A DNA stretch of 64,000 nucleotides, taken from the NCBI GenBank assembly GCA_015709715.1, contig CP054184.1:3767001-3831000 (forward strand). The letters run 5' to 3'. Shown here in pieces: positions 27,158 through 38,416 of the stretch (its first letter is position 1; every line of letters begins with the position of its first letter). The position numbers were made by a program, and so were the translations under genes. The notes below the pieces were generated by a model. It was not told where the DNA came from. It searched no databases and saw nothing but the letters and a program-made list of their open reading frames with translations. This stretch comes from Nitrospira sp. Lineage in GTDB: Bacteria > Nitrospirota > Nitrospiria > Nitrospirales > Nitrospiraceae.

Positions 27158-27832
27158 ATGGTCAAAGCCTCGTTAAAACGGTACTTTCTGACAGGTTTGC
27201 TGGTCGTCATTCCCTTCTGGGGAACCGTCCTGATTCTGAAGACGCTCTTTGTGAGCTTGGACGGGATTCTCGGGGATGCGGCCGCCCGCTTAGTGACCCC
27301 GGGCTACTACGTGCCTGGCCTGGGCATCATCGCGCTGTTGCTCCTCATCTTTTCCACCGGCCTGTTCGCGGCCAATTACATCGGGCGCCATGTCGTGCGG
27401 CATTGGGAAGGGTTGCTCAATCGCGTGCCGGTCGTTCGCGGCATCTACTCGACGATCAAGTCCATGATGGACATCCTCTCGTTTCCGGAACGGGAAAATT
27501 ATCGCCGCGTCGTGCTGATTCAGTTTCCGAAGAACGGGCATTACTGTTTTGCGTTCGTGACCGGCGTAACGAAAAGCGCCATGCAGCAGCTCTCGCCGGA
27601 CCCGCTCGTCCACGTGTACGTGCCGACATCGCCTAACCCCACCTCTGGGTATTTCCTGTTGGTTCCCGAGCGAGAAGTGATCGCGGTGGACATTACGGTC
27701 GAGGAGGCGATGAAACTGATCGTCTCCGGCGGGCTCTATGCTCCGAACAACGCGACCGGTGCCGCGCCTCAGACCGGCGGATCGCAGTGGGCTCCAGTGA
27801 AACAGCCGAATGCGGGGGTGCAGGTCGGCTGA
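27158..27832 (+). CDS. DUF502 family membrane protein
   Basis: A 224-residue protein of the DUF502 family. Two transmembrane helices lie near the N-terminus (FLTGLLVVIPFWGTVLIL and a second around GLGIIALLLLIF). Then come the family blocks RVPVVRGIYSTIKSMMDILS, VVLIQFPKNGHY and PNPTSGYFLLVPE. The molecular role of DUF502 proteins is not established. I chose the ATG at 27158; a longer frame from 27077 would overlap the promoter region. It lies 52 bp upstream of glmU and is probably co-transcribed. Confidence 0.85.
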   Translation: MVKASLKRYFLTGLLVVIPFWGTVLILKTLFVSLDGILGDAAARLVTPGYYVPGLGIIALLLLIFSTGLFAANYIGRHVVRHWEGLLNRVPVVRGIYSTIKSMMDILSFPERENYRRVVLIQFPKNGHYCFAFVTGVTKSAMQQLSPDPLVHVYVPTSPNPTSGYFLLVPEREVIAVDITVEEAMKLIVSGGLYAPNNATGAAPQTGGSQWAPVKQPNAGVQVG

Positions 27833-27884
27833 GACCGCAGTAGGGCCACGCGTCTGTGGCCGCACGCAGGAAGGTGACGATTCG

Positions 27885-29486
27885 ATGACGCATTCATCTC
27901 AACAGCAGACTGCCTCTTCCTCCGTCCCGGGGCTCGGTGTCATCATCATGGCGGCAGGACTCGGCAAGCGCATGAAGTCCTCCTTGGCCAAGGTGCTGCA
28001 TCCGGTGGCGGGGCGGCCGATGGTGCGCTACGTTCTCGACATTGCCTGTCGCTTGGCAGAGCAGGGCGTGGCCGTGGTCGTGGGACATCAAGGTGCCGAT
28101 GTGCGCAAGGTCGTCGAATCGGCCGGCGCGCAGGTGGCGGTTGCCGAGCAGGTCCAGCAGTTGGGGACGGGCCATGCTGTGTTGCAGGCGCGTCCGCTCT
28201 TCACCGGTCAGCCTGGCTGCCGGCCGACGCGCTACCTGATCTTGAACGGCGACACGCCGCTTCTGACCGAATCGACCTTGCGGGAACTGCTGGCGATGCA
28301 CGATGCGCAGGGGGCGGCTGTCACGTTGCTGACCGCCGTGCTGGATGATGCGTCGGGGTATGGCCGCGTGATTCGTCGCCGTCGCGACGAGTGGCTTACG
28401 GGAGCGCCGGACAATGCGGTGCAGGCTATCGTTGAAGATAAGGATGCGTCCGACGAGCAACGGACGGTGCGAGAGAGCAATGTTGGTACCTACGTCGTCG
28501 ACGGCGATTTTCTCTTTCCGGCGTTGGATCGGCTCGATCCTCGCAACGCCCAGGGTGAATACTACCTGACTGATATCGTGCAAACGGCGGTCCGTCAGGG
28601 CAAGACGGTCGCGGCTCTGCGTCTGCGCACGATCGATGAGGGCTTGGGCATCAACAGTCGCGTGCAACTGGCGGAAGCCGAGCGGGTGATCCGGCAGCGG
28701 ATTCGTGAGCGGTGGCTGGAGGCCGGCGTCACCATGCAGGATCCTGCATCAACGTGGATCGACGAGGGCGTGACGATCGGGCGGGATACAGTCCTGTCTC
28801 CGAACGTGACGTTGGAGGGACGGACGGTGCTCGGAGAGGGTGTGGTGGTCCATTCCGGCACGCGGATTACCGACTGCACGATCGGTGATCGGGTGGAGAT
28901 TCTGGACCACTGCATCCTGCGCGAGTCTCAGGTGGAGGCGGACGCGCATCTCGGCCCCTTCGCGCACTTGCGGCCTGGTGTGCTCGTACGGCGCAAGGCC
29001 AAGGTCGGCAACTTCGTCGAGATGAAGAAGGCGGAGCTCGGCGAAGGCTCGAAGGCGAATCACCTCAGCTACCTGGGAGATGCGCGCATCGGAGCCAGCG
29101 TGAACATCGGGGCGGGCACGATCACCTGCAACTATGACGGGTGGAATAAGTTTCAGACCGTGATCGGAGACGGGGTGTTCATCGGCAGCGACGTGCAACT
29201 GGTGGCGCCCGTCAATGTCGGGGCCGGGTCGATTGTGGCCGCTGGGGCGACCGTGACGCATAATGTGCCGGCGGATGCGCTCGTGATCTCACGGGTACCG
29301 CAGGTGACGCGGGAGGGCTGGGCTGCCAGGCGGCGCGCGATGCAGAGCGGTGTCGAACCGCCGCCCGCACCCAACGCGGCGCGCGCGGAAGCCGTTTCAA
29401 AGGGCACGGCCGCCGCGCCGGCTCGACGTGGGACTCGTTCCAAGAAGTCTCAGCAGACGACCGTTCAACGTACGAAGCGGAGGTAA
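27885..29486 (+). CDS. glmU: Bifunctional UDP-GlcNAc pyrophosphorylase / GlcN-1-P acetyltransferase
   Basis: A 533-residue enzyme for the last two steps to UDP-N-acetylglucosamine. The N-terminal uridylyltransferase domain has IIMAAGLGKRMKS and the LNGDTPLL block. The C-terminal left-handed beta-helix has repeated hexapeptides and the acetyl-CoA/GlcN part NHLSYLGDARIG and GAGTITCNYDG. The start at 27885 has aggaaggtg upstream. The protein ends with about 50 extra residues rich in Ala, Arg and Lys, likely disordered. It lies 9 bp before glmS, so the two are one pathway unit. Confidence 0.95.
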   Translation: MTHSSQQQTASSSVPGLGVIIMAAGLGKRMKSSLAKVLHPVAGRPMVRYVLDIACRLAEQGVAVVVGHQGADVRKVVESAGAQVAVAEQVQQLGTGHAVLQARPLFTGQPGCRPTRYLILNGDTPLLTESTLRELLAMHDAQGAAVTLLTAVLDDASGYGRVIRRRRDEWLTGAPDNAVQAIVEDKDASDEQRTVRESNVGTYVVDGDFLFPALDRLDPRNAQGEYYLTDIVQTAVRQGKTVAALRLRTIDEGLGINSRVQLAEAERVIRQRIRERWLEAGVTMQDPASTWIDEGVTIGRDTVLSPNVTLEGRTVLGEGVVVHSGTRITDCTIGDRVEILDHCILRESQVEADAHLGPFAHLRPGVLVRRKAKVGNFVEMKKAELGEGSKANHLSYLGDARIGASVNIGAGTITCNYDGWNKFQTVIGDGVFIGSDVQLVAPVNVGAGSIVAAGATVTHNVPADALVISRVPQVTREGWAARRRAMQSGVEPPPAPNAARAEAVSKGTAAAPARRGTRSKKSQQTTVQRTKRR

Positions 29487-29495
29487 CGACGACCT

Positions 29496-31328
29496 ATGTG
29501 TGGCATCGTTGGCTACGTAGGACATCAGGATGCGGTTCCGATTTTGTTGGACGGACTGTCGAAGCTCGAATACCGGGGCTATGATTCGGCCGGCGTGGCC
29601 GTGCAGCGCGGTGAGAAGATCGAAATTCGCCGAAGCGTCGGCAAGCTCGTAAACCTGCAGAAGTCACTCGCGCAGAAGCAGATTGCGGGAACCTGCGGTA
29701 TCGGCCATACCCGATGGGCGACACACGGGAAACCATCCGAGCAGAATGCCCATCCGCATCGCTCCGAAAGTTGCGTGCTGGTCCACAATGGGATCATCGA
29801 AAACTATGTGGAACTCAAGCAGCGACTACTGAAGGACGGCTACAAGTTCCAGTCTGAGACGGATACCGAAGTCGTCGCGCACCTGATCGACAAGCACCTA
29901 CAGAAGGCCGGCCTGCACCTCGCAGATGCGGTGCGCGCGGCGGCGAAGGAGATCCGCGGGAGTTATGCGATCACGGTGATTTCGGAGCGCGAGCCGGGCA
30001 TGTTGGTCGCCGCGCGGTCCGGTTGCCCGTTGGTGATCGGGCGGAGCACCGATGCCTCGTTTGTCGGGTCGGATGTTATGGCTATGTTGGCCCATACCAG
30101 GGACGTGACGTTCCTGGAGGAAGGCGATGTGGCCGAGGTGACCGCCTCCAATGTGACCTATACGGATTTGGACGGCCATCCCGTCACCCGCAAGAACAGC
30201 ATGGTGACGTGGGATGCCTCCGCTGCCGAGAAGAGCGGGTATCCGCACTTCATGTTGAAGGAGATTCACGAGCAACCGCAGACGATTCTCGATACGATTC
30301 GCGGGCGTTATTCCTACGAGAGCGGTGAGGCGGACTTGCCGGACATCGGGCTCACGCCGAAGCAGTTCGCGGAGGTGGGGCGGATCTGGATCGTGGCCTG
30401 CGGGACGAGTTGGCATGCCGGATTGGTAGGGAAATATCTGCTGGAGGAGATGGTTCGAACGCCGGTGCAGGTGGATATCGGCAGCGAGTTCCGTTATCGC
30501 GATCCGTTGATCGAGAAGAACGACCTGTTCATTACGATTTCGCAATCGGGGGAAACCGCCGACACGCTGGCGGCCGCCCGTGAAGCCAAGCAGAAGGGCG
30601 CGCGTGTCGTATCCATCGTGAACGTGGTGGGGAGTACTCTGGCGCGCGAATCCGACGGCGTGCTCTACACCCATTGCGGCCCCGAGATCGGCGTCGCCTC
30701 GACCAAGGCGTTCACCAGCCAGCTGGCCGCGCTCTACATGTTGGCGCTCCACCTGGGGCGGGTGCGGGGGGTGTTGAGTGCGGCGGACGGCAAGGCTTGG
30801 CTGGACCGGTTGGTCACCTTGCCGGCGCTGGTGAAACATGTGCTCGGCCGTGAGGCGGAGATTTTGGCGATCGCCAAGCGGTATTACAAGAAGCCGGATT
30901 TCCTTTACTTGGCGCGGGGCATCAATTATCCGATCGCTCTGGAAGGCGCGCTCAAGCTCAAGGAGATTTCGTATATCCATGCGGAAGGGTACGCCGCTGG
31001 CGAGATGAAGCACGGCCCGATCGCCCTGATCGACAAGGACATGCCGGTCGTGGTGTTGGCGCCGCGTGATCGTCTGTACGAAAAGACGGTCAGTAACCTC
31101 ATGGAGGTGAAGGCGCGCCGGGCACCCGTCATTGCATTCGTGGCGGAAGGGGAGCGTGAGTTGGGGAAGACGGCCGATGCAGTCTTTACCATTCCCGATG
31201 TCCATCCTCTGTTGTCGCCGATTCTCTTCACGATTCCCTTGCAGTTGTTGGCGTACCACATTGCCGTGTTGCGCGGGGAGGATGTGGATCAGCCGAGGAA
31301 CTTGGCGAAGAGCGTGACGGTGGAATGA
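29496..31328 (+). CDS. glmS: Glutamine-fructose-6-phosphate aminotransferase (isomerizing)
   Basis: A 610-residue enzyme making glucosamine-6-phosphate from fructose-6-phosphate and glutamine. The N-terminal class II amidotransferase domain starts at the catalytic Cys2 (MCGIVGYVG) and has the RGYDSAGVAV block. Two SIS domains follow, with CGTSWHAG, ISQSGETADTLAA and GVASTKAFTSQ. The C-terminus ends NLAKSVTVE as in the family. It directly follows glmU. No glmS ribozyme is seen upstream. Confidence 0.96.
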   Translation: MCGIVGYVGHQDAVPILLDGLSKLEYRGYDSAGVAVQRGEKIEIRRSVGKLVNLQKSLAQKQIAGTCGIGHTRWATHGKPSEQNAHPHRSESCVLVHNGIIENYVELKQRLLKDGYKFQSETDTEVVAHLIDKHLQKAGLHLADAVRAAAKEIRGSYAITVISEREPGMLVAARSGCPLVIGRSTDASFVGSDVMAMLAHTRDVTFLEEGDVAEVTASNVTYTDLDGHPVTRKNSMVTWDASAAEKSGYPHFMLKEIHEQPQTILDTIRGRYSYESGEADLPDIGLTPKQFAEVGRIWIVACGTSWHAGLVGKYLLEEMVRTPVQVDIGSEFRYRDPLIEKNDLFITISQSGETADTLAAAREAKQKGARVVSIVNVVGSTLARESDGVLYTHCGPEIGVASTKAFTSQLAALYMLALHLGRVRGVLSAADGKAWLDRLVTLPALVKHVLGREAEILAIAKRYYKKPDFLYLARGINYPIALEGALKLKEISYIHAEGYAAGEMKHGPIALIDKDMPVVVLAPRDRLYEKTVSNLMEVKARRAPVIAFVAEGERELGKTADAVFTIPDVHPLLSPILFTIPLQLLAYHIAVLRGEDVDQPRNLAKSVTVE

Positions 31329-31419
31329 GGTGCAAAGAAGGGGCTCTCATGCTCGCGCAACGCGCGGCCTCGGAAGGCCCTCGTTGGACGCGCGCAGGAG
31401 GAGCCCCTGACTTCGCACC
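31329..31419. repeat. Large nested imperfect palindrome between glmS and gatC
   Basis: Starting right after the glmS stop, the arms pair in layers: ggtgc/gcacc, aggggctc with gagcccct, gcgcg/cgcgc, caacg/cgttg and the apical ggcct-cgga-aggcc. It would form a long hairpin of about 90 nt in RNA. It may terminate or process the glmS message. A REP-like or MITE-like palindromic element is an alternative. Confidence 0.6.
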
Positions 31420-31445
31420 GTTTCGGTAGGGATTAGGAGTGTAGA

Positions 31446-31739
31446 GTGGAGATAACAAAACAGGAAGTCGAGAAGGTGGCGAAGTTGGCGCGACTGGCAT
31501 TGACCGAGGCGGAGATCGCGGCGTTCGGCCAGCAGTTGAGCCAGATCGTCGCCTATGTGCAGAAGTTGAAATCGTTTCCCACCGAAGGAGTGGAGCCCAC
31601 AGCGACGGTGCTGGGACAGACGAATGTGTTTCGGCCTGATCAGGTGGAGGCCTCACTCGTTCCCGACCAGGCAATAGCCAACGCTCCGGACGGAGAGGCG
31701 CAGTGTTTCCGGGTCCCGAAGATCATTCAGGAAACCTAA
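31446..31739 (+). CDS. gatC: Asp/Glu-tRNA(Asn/Gln) amidotransferase subunit C
   Basis: A 97-residue GatC, starting at a GTG (MEITKQEVEKVAKLARLALT). The family blocks are ARLALTEAEIAAF, FPTEGVEPTATV and the C-terminal FRVPKIIQ. GatC stabilises the GatA-GatB pair that converts misacylated Glu-tRNA(Gln) or Asp-tRNA(Asn). panD follows 25 bp later and then gatA, so the amidotransferase genes are interleaved with coenzyme A synthesis. Confidence 0.93.
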   Translation: MEITKQEVEKVAKLARLALTEAEIAAFGQQLSQIVAYVQKLKSFPTEGVEPTATVLGQTNVFRPDQVEASLVPDQAIANAPDGEAQCFRVPKIIQET

Positions 31740-31764
31740 GCAGGCAAGGAGAGAACAGAATCCT

Positions 31765-32130
31765 ATGTTTCGACAAATGTTGCGGGCGAAGATCCATCGG
31801 GCCACGGTGACGGAGGCCTGCCTGGAATATGAGGGTAGTTTGACGGTGGATGAAAATCTGTTGGATGCGGCGGGCATTCTGCCCTATGAGGCGATCGTCT
31901 GCTCCAATTTGAATAACGGCGAGCGTTTCATGACGTACGCCATGAAGGGCAAGCGCGGAGGCGGGGAGATTGTACTGAACGGTCCGACGGCGCGCAAGGC
32001 GGCGGTCGGCGATCAGATTATTATCTTCTGTTACGAATATTACAGCGATCAGGAGATCAAGCGGCACAAGCCTAAGATCATCCAGGTCGACGGCAAGAAT
32101 CGGATCGTCCGCAAGGCGGCAAAACGCTGA
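31765..32130 (+). CDS. panD: Aspartate 1-decarboxylase
   Basis: A 121-residue pyruvoyl enzyme that makes beta-alanine for pantothenate. The self-cleavage site Gly24-Ser25 is visible in EYEGSLTVD, and the start [18 protein letters not shown] is typical. [13 protein letters not shown] and [17 protein letters not shown] complete the fold. The stop overlaps the gatA ATG by one base (TGATG). Its position inside a gatC-gatA pair is functional coincidence or growth-linked co-expression. Confidence 0.95.
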   Translation: MFRQMLRAKIHRATVTEACLEYEGSLTVDENLLDAAGILPYEAIVCSNLNNGERFMTYAMKGKRGGGEIVLNGPTARKAAVGDQIIIFCYEYYSDQEIKRHKPKIIQVDGKNRIVRKAAKR

Positions 32131-33605
32131 TGTCGTGGCTGTCGTTACATAAACTTACTCTGGCGGAGTTACAGCGGAAGTTTACGGCCGGTGATGTTAC
32201 GGCCACAGAGATCGTGCGTGCCTACAATCTTCGGGTAACGCAGGTCGAACCGAAAGTGAACGCCTATCTGACGCATTGCCGCGAGGCGGCGATCGAGCAG
32301 GCGGCACGGCTCGATCAGGCGCTGAAGGGCTGGCGCAAGACAGCGCCGATGATGGCGATGCCGTTGGCGGTGAAGGACAACATCTGCACGGCGGGGGTAC
32401 GGACAACGTGCGCCTCGCGCATGCTTGAAACCTTCGTTCCTCCCTATGACGCCACCGTGATTGCCCGGCTTCGAGAGCAGGGGTGTCTGTTATTTGGTAA
32501 AACGAACCTGGACGAATTCGCCATGGGTTCGTCGACTGAGAATTCAGCCTTCGGAGCCAGCCGTAACCCCTGGGACCTCCATCGTGTGCCGGGTGGGTCG
32601 AGCGGCGGGTCTGCGGCGGCGGTGGCGGCCGATGAATGTGTGGCTGCCCTGGGGTCCGATACCGGCGGGTCCATTCGGCAACCGGCGGCGTTCTGTGGGG
32701 TCGTGGGACTGAAACCGACCTACGGCCGGGTGTCGCGTTATGGGCTCGTGGCCTTCGCGTCGTCGCTGGATCAGATCGGACCGATCACCAAGGATGTGAC
32801 CGATGCCGCGCTGCTGCTGGGCGTCATTGCCGGCCATGATCCGCGCGACTCGACCTCAGCCAACGTGCCAGTTCCGGACTATCTGAAAGCCCTCAAGAAA
32901 AAAGACCTGAAGCGCCTGAAGGTGGGAGTGCCGGGGGAGTATTTCGCCGACGGCCTCGATCCGGAAGTGGAGCAAGCGGTTCGCACGGCGATCGAAGGGC
33001 TCCGAGAGCTGGGGGCGGATCTCCGCGAGATCAAGTTGCCGACCACCGATGCGGCCGTGGCGACCTATTATGTCATCGCAACGGCCGAGGCCAGCTCGAA
33101 TCTGGCGCGATACGACGGTGTGCGCTATGGCTTGCGGGCGAGAGAGAGCCGGGATTTGCTCGACATGTATCTTAAGACGAGAGCCGAAGGATTTGGGCCG
33201 GAGGTGAAGCGCCGCATTATGCTCGGCACCTATGTGCTCAGCGCCGGCTATTACGATGCGTACTACGGCAAGGCGCAAGCGGTTCGAACGTTGATTCGAC
33301 AGGAGTTCAATGCTGCGTTCCAAGGGGTGGACTTGGTCGTGACGCCGGTCACGCCGACGACGGCGTTTGGGTTCGGAGAGAAGGCGCAGGATCCGCTCCA
33401 GATGTATCTGTCCGACATTTACACCATCTCCGCCAATTTGGCTGGGTTGCCGGCCATTGCGCTGCCTTGCGGCTTCAGCCGGGCGGGGCTGCCGATCGGC
33501 CTGCAATTGATCGGCCGTCCGTTCGAGGAGGATGTTCTGCTTCGGGGCGCGCATGCGTACGAGCAGGCCACGAACTGGCGGGCGAAGAAACCGGTGATCC
33601 GTTGA
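32130..33605 (+). CDS. gatA: Asp/Glu-tRNA(Asn/Gln) amidotransferase subunit A
   Basis: A 491-residue amidase-signature enzyme. The Ser-cisSer-Lys triad is visible in LAVKDNICT (Lys), [12 protein letters not shown] (cis-Ser) and [12 protein letters not shown] (Ser nucleophile). It hydrolyses glutamine and supplies ammonia to GatB. It begins within the panD stop codon, so the two are translationally linked. Length and ends are normal for the family. Confidence 0.95.
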   Translation: MSWLSLHKLTLAELQRKFTAGDVTATEIVRAYNLRVTQVEPKVNAYLTHCREAAIEQAARLDQALKGWRKTAPMMAMPLAVKDNICTAGVRTTCASRMLETFVPPYDATVIARLREQGCLLFGKTNLDEFAMGSSTENSAFGASRNPWDLHRVPGGSSGGSAAAVAADECVAALGSDTGGSIRQPAAFCGVVGLKPTYGRVSRYGLVAFASSLDQIGPITKDVTDAALLLGVIAGHDPRDSTSANVPVPDYLKALKKKDLKRLKVGVPGEYFADGLDPEVEQAVRTAIEGLRELGADLREIKLPTTDAAVATYYVIATAEASSNLARYDGVRYGLRARESRDLLDMYLKTRAEGFGPEVKRRIMLGTYVLSAGYYDAYYGKAQAVRTLIRQEFNAAFQGVDLVVTPVTPTTAFGFGEKAQDPLQMYLSDIYTISANLAGLPAIALPCGFSRAGLPIGLQLIGRPFEEDVLLRGAHAYEQATNWRAKKPVIR

Positions 33606-33623
33606 GCATGACGGGAGGGGCCC

Positions 33624-34025
33624 ATGGTCGTTGAAATCGCCGCTATTCTGGTTGCGATCGCCTTCGCGGTGTTGGTCGGCTACCTGGTTCCCTTGCTGAT
33701 TCAAGTGCGGAAGACCGTGGCGGAGTCGGAACAACTCGTGCTGAAAATGAACGACGAACTACCGACGCTGATTGCCGAACTGCGGGCTATGAGCCAGAAT
33801 CTCAACGACCTGACGGAGCAGGCCCGCGGTGGGGTCGAGCATGCCGCGGTGTTGCTGCATGCGGTGGGGGAAGTCGGTGAGTCGGTCAACCAGGTCCATC
33901 ACCTGGTGCGGGGGTCCGGCGGGTCTCTCTTGGCGAACGTCGCCAGCGTCGTGGCCGGACTCAAGGCGGCGAAACAGGTCGTGCAGGAACGACTTAAAGA
34001 AGGAGGGCGCCATAATGGGGGATGA
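33624..34025 (+). CDS. DUF948 family membrane protein
   Basis: A 133-residue protein with one N-terminal transmembrane helix (IAAILVAIAFAVLVGYLVPL). A long amphipathic coiled-coil part follows (VRKTVAESEQLVLKM and on), as in DUF948. These proteins often precede YtxH-domain proteins, as here. The role is unknown; envelope or stress functions have been suggested for such pairs. The 3' end overlaps the next gene by 11 bp. Confidence 0.85.
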   Translation: MVVEIAAILVAIAFAVLVGYLVPLLIQVRKTVAESEQLVLKMNDELPTLIAELRAMSQNLNDLTEQARGGVEHAAVLLHAVGEVGESVNQVHHLVRGSGGSLLANVASVVAGLKAAKQVVQERLKEGGRHNGG

Positions 34026-34335
34026 TCGAGGGACATCATCGGCGGTGGTCTTGCTGGGGTTTCTGAGCGGAGCGGCGTTGGGGGCGATGGCGGCCTTGTT
34101 GCTTGCGCCGCGCACCGGCCAGGAGTCGCGGGAATTGCTCCGCGGGTACGCGCGACGTGCGGAAGATGAGTTGCGGGAGTTAGTAGGGGAGGCCGGTGAG
34201 CGGCTGGAAGGAGTCGTGGAAGAAGGGCGCGATTTCATTGCATCCAAGAAAACCGTCTTGCGCGACGCCTTCGAAGCGGGACGTGAAGCGATGCGGCGGG
34301 AACGGGAGCACCTGACGAAAGGCGAGCAGGGCTAA
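34015..34335 (+). CDS. YtxH domain-containing protein
   Basis: A 106-residue protein with the YtxH start: a hydrophobic helix ([19 protein letters not shown]), then [16 protein letters not shown] and an amphipathic tail. I chose the ATG at 34015 because aggaggg lies just before it; the longer frame starts in unrelated sequence. It is coupled to the DUF948 gene by an 11-bp overlap and lies 2 bp before gatB. Its function is not established. Confidence 0.85.
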   Translation: MGDDRGTSSAVVLLGFLSGAALGAMAALLLAPRTGQESRELLRGYARRAEDELRELVGEAGERLEGVVEEGRDFIASKKTVLRDAFEAGREAMRREREHLTKGEQG

Positions 34336-34337
34336 GC

Positions 34338-35765
34338 GTGGCGTACGAAGTCGTCATCGGTGTTGAAGTGCATGCGCAGCTGCGCACGCGGTCGAAATTG
34401 TTTTGCCCTTGCGGGACGACGTTCGGTCTGGCGGCGAACTCCCAGACCTGTCCGGTCTGTCTTGGCCTGCCTGGGGCGCTCCCGGTGATCAACGAACGGG
34501 CGGTGGAGATGGCTGTTCGCGCGGGGTTGGCGCTCAACGGCACCATTCGGGCGCAAAACCGATTTGCGCGCAAGAACTACTTTTATCCGGACTTGCCGAA
34601 GGGCTACCAGATTTCCCAATACGAGGCCCCGATTTGCGAGAACGGATGGATCGAGATTTCGGTTGAGGGCGCGCGCAAACGCGTGCGCATCCGGCGAGCC
34701 CATTTGGAAGAGGATGCGGGGAAGAACATTCACGAGGCCGGGGGCGGGACGAGCCTGGTCGATTTGAATCGGGCCGGAACGCCGCTGTTGGAAATCGTGA
34801 CCGAACCGGACCTCCGGTCGTCGGACGAAGTCGTGGCGTATTTGAAGGCATTGCGTGATCTGTTGATGTATTTGGATGTCTGTGACGGCAATATGGAGGA
34901 GGGGAGTTTCCGATGTGAGCCGAATCTGTCCTTGCGTCCGGTGGGACAGACGGCGTTCGGCACGAAGGTGGAACTCAAAAACATCAACTCCTTCAAGTTC
35001 GTCAAAGACGCCGTGGATTATGAAGTGAAGCGGCAGACGAAGGTACTTAATGAGGGAGGCACGATTCGCCAGGAAACCAGACTGTGGAATCTGGACCGCG
35101 GTGAGACGGCCGTGATGCGGAGTAAGGAAGAGGCGCACGACTATCGGTACTTCCCGGATCCCGATCTGGTGCCCATGAATCTGTCGGCCGAATGGATCGA
35201 CGGCTTGCGGAAGGAATTGCCGGAGCTGCCGTCGGCCAAGCAACAGCGGTTCATCGAGCAGTTTGCGTTGCCGGAGTATGATGCGGGAATTTTGATCTCC
35301 AGCAAGGCGCTGGCCGGCTATTTTGAGGCCTGTGTGGCACTCTATCCGCAACCCAAAACGGTCAGTAATTGGGTGATGGGCGAGTTGTTGCGCGAACTGA
35401 AGCATGCGGGGATCGAGGCCGATGCATCGCTGCTGAGCCCTCAGCGGTTGGTCGAATTGCTTACGCTTGTGGATCAGGGCACGATCAGTCTCAAGGTCGC
35501 TCGTGAGATTTTTCCGGATGTGTATGGATCTGGCAAGCCGCCGGCCCAGATCGTTCAGGAACGGGGGCTCACACAGGTTTCCGATGAAGGCGCCCTGGCG
35601 GCCCTTATCGAGGAGGTCCTGAAGAAGAACCCTGCCCAGGTGACACAATTCAAAGAGGGTAAGCAGCAAGTGTTGGGTTTCTTGGTCGGCCAGGTCATGA
35701 AGGCATCGGGTGGAAAGGCCAATCCCGGGAAGGTCAACGAACTACTGAAGAAGCAGCTCGGGTGA
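34338..35765 (+). CDS. gatB: Asp/Glu-tRNA(Asn/Gln) amidotransferase subunit B
   Basis: A 475-residue GatB starting at a GTG ([15 protein letters not shown]). The zinc-binding cysteines are in [10 protein letters not shown] and [13 protein letters not shown]. The kinase-like part has [26 protein letters not shown] and [17 protein letters not shown]. The C-terminal YqeY-like tail binds tRNA and ends [10 protein letters not shown]. It activates the tRNA-bound side chain and accepts ammonia from GatA. Confidence 0.96.
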   Translation: MAYEVVIGVEVHAQLRTRSKLFCPCGTTFGLAANSQTCPVCLGLPGALPVINERAVEMAVRAGLALNGTIRAQNRFARKNYFYPDLPKGYQISQYEAPICENGWIEISVEGARKRVRIRRAHLEEDAGKNIHEAGGGTSLVDLNRAGTPLLEIVTEPDLRSSDEVVAYLKALRDLLMYLDVCDGNMEEGSFRCEPNLSLRPVGQTAFGTKVELKNINSFKFVKDAVDYEVKRQTKVLNEGGTIRQETRLWNLDRGETAVMRSKEEAHDYRYFPDPDLVPMNLSAEWIDGLRKELPELPSAKQQRFIEQFALPEYDAGILISSKALAGYFEACVALYPQPKTVSNWVMGELLRELKHAGIEADASLLSPQRLVELLTLVDQGTISLKVAREIFPDVYGSGKPPAQIVQERGLTQVSDEGALAALIEEVLKKNPAQVTQFKEGKQQVLGFLVGQVMKASGGKANPGKVNELLKKQLG

Positions 35766-35792
35766 GCGAGTGTGGGAGAGACAGTGCAGTGA

Positions 35793-37115
<1,323 letters not shown>

Positions 37116-37123
37116 GCTCCATT

Positions 37124-37483
37124 ATGGTGAAACCAAATCGTGGGCGAGATTGGTTGGATTGGCAGCGGAAGCTGTATTCCGTCGGCAAGTGGACTGGTTT
37201 GGGCTTGGTGATTCTCATGTTGGGGGCGTTACTGTTCGGTGAGATGGGGTTCTCGCGGTACCTTCAGCTGCGCGACCATGCCGAGCAGCTTGACCAGGAA
37301 CTGACCGATCTTCAGCGGTTGAATAATGAATTGCGAGCGGATTTGGATCGGGTGCAATACGATCCTTCTCGGATCGAAGAGCTGGCCCGCGAGCGGCTGG
37401 GGTACGTGCGTAAGGGCGAAACGGTGTACCAGCTTGCGCCGCTGGGAGACAAAGAACGGACCCCGCGGGGGAAGACGCCATGA
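37124..37483 (+). CDS. ftsB: FtsB/DivIC-type septum formation initiator
   Basis: A 119-residue bitopic protein: short cytoplasmic N-terminus, one transmembrane helix (GLGLVILMLGALLF), then a coiled coil (LRDHAEQLDQELTDLQRLNN). The end ELARERLGYVRKGETVYQL is typical of FtsB/DivIC. It links FtsQ and FtsL at the division site. The 3' end overlaps era by 4 bp (ATGA). The FtsB versus DivIC name is by convention. Confidence 0.85.
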   Translation: MVKPNRGRDWLDWQRKLYSVGKWTGLGLVILMLGALLFGEMGFSRYLQLRDHAEQLDQELTDLQRLNNELRADLDRVQYDPSRIEELARERLGYVRKGETVYQLAPLGDKERTPRGKTP

Positions 37484-38364
37484 AGGTCGGCAGTGTTGCA
37501 ATCGTGGGGCGGTCGAATGTGGGCAAATCGACGTTGCTGAACCGACTGCTGAAAGAAAAGGTGGCGATCGTCTCCGATAAACCGCAGACGACCAGGACTC
37601 GGATTTTGGGGGTGGCTCACGTCGAGGGAGCCCAAATCGTGTTTTTGGACACGCCGGGATTCCACGAACCGCGTCATCTGCTGAACCGTCGCATGGTGCG
37701 CACGACGTTGGAAACTTTTGAGGATGCCGATGTGCTCTATGTCGTCGTCGAAGCGACCGCCCCGCCCGGACCAGGCGATCTGGCCGTTGTTGAACATGTG
37801 CGGGCGGCGGTGGCCAAGCATGCGCGTCCCGTGGTGTTGGTCATCAACAAGGTCGATCTCGTGAACAAGGCGCGGCTTCTCCCTTTGATGGAGCAGTACT
37901 TGCGCATGTTTCCCTGGACGGAGATGGTGCCATTGTCGGCGGAAACGGGGGACAACGTCGATCGGTTGCTTACGGTGACCATACCATTGCTGACCGAAGG
38001 GGAAGCGGCCTACGGCGAGGATGTCTTGACGGACCAGTCCATGCGGACCTTGGCAGCTGAACTGATCCGCGAGAAGATTCTCGAACAGACGTATGAAGAG
38101 GTCCCGCACTCGGTGGCCGTTGAAATCGAGCAGTTCCAGGAAACGAAAAAAATGGCCAAGATTGCCGCCGTCGTTTTGGTGGAGAAAGAGTCGCAGAAGG
38201 GCATTTTGATCGGCAAACATGGCGAGCGTCTCAAGCTTGTGGGTACCGCCGCTCGGCAGGAGATGGAACGGTTGTTCGGCATGAAGGTGTTCGTACAGCT
38301 GTGGGTGAAGGTGCGGGAATCGTGGCGAGAGGACGAACATACCCTCGCGGAGTTGGGGTATTAG
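37480..38364 (+). CDS. era: GTPase Era
   Basis: A 294-residue GTPase for 16S rRNA maturation. G1 is GRSNVGKSTLLN, the effector loop is QTTRTRILG, G3 is DTPGFHEPRH and G4 is NKVDL. The C-terminal KH domain includes VEKESQKGILIGKHGERLK and FVQLWVKVRESW. The ATG overlaps the ftsB stop. G1 reads GRSNVGKS, where many Era proteins have GRPNVGKS. Confidence 0.95.
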   Translation: MKVGSVAIVGRSNVGKSTLLNRLLKEKVAIVSDKPQTTRTRILGVAHVEGAQIVFLDTPGFHEPRHLLNRRMVRTTLETFEDADVLYVVVEATAPPGPGDLAVVEHVRAAVAKHARPVVLVINKVDLVNKARLLPLMEQYLRMFPWTEMVPLSAETGDNVDRLLTVTIPLLTEGEAAYGEDVLTDQSMRTLAAELIREKILEQTYEEVPHSVAVEIEQFQETKKMAKIAAVVLVEKESQKGILIGKHGERLKLVGTAARQEMERLFGMKVFVQLWVKVRESWREDEHTLAELGY

Positions 38365-38416
38365 CGAAACAGCCCTCCATACCTCGGACCGGTCTCGGCT
38401 TCCTGATAAGGAACCG

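Noticed and set aside
29898..31259. Minus-strand frame of 453 codons opposite glmS
   Set aside because: His- and Arg-rich shadow of a clear glmS gene.
34332..35669. Minus-strand frame of 445 codons opposite gatB
   Set aside because: Shadow frame; gatB motifs are on the plus strand.
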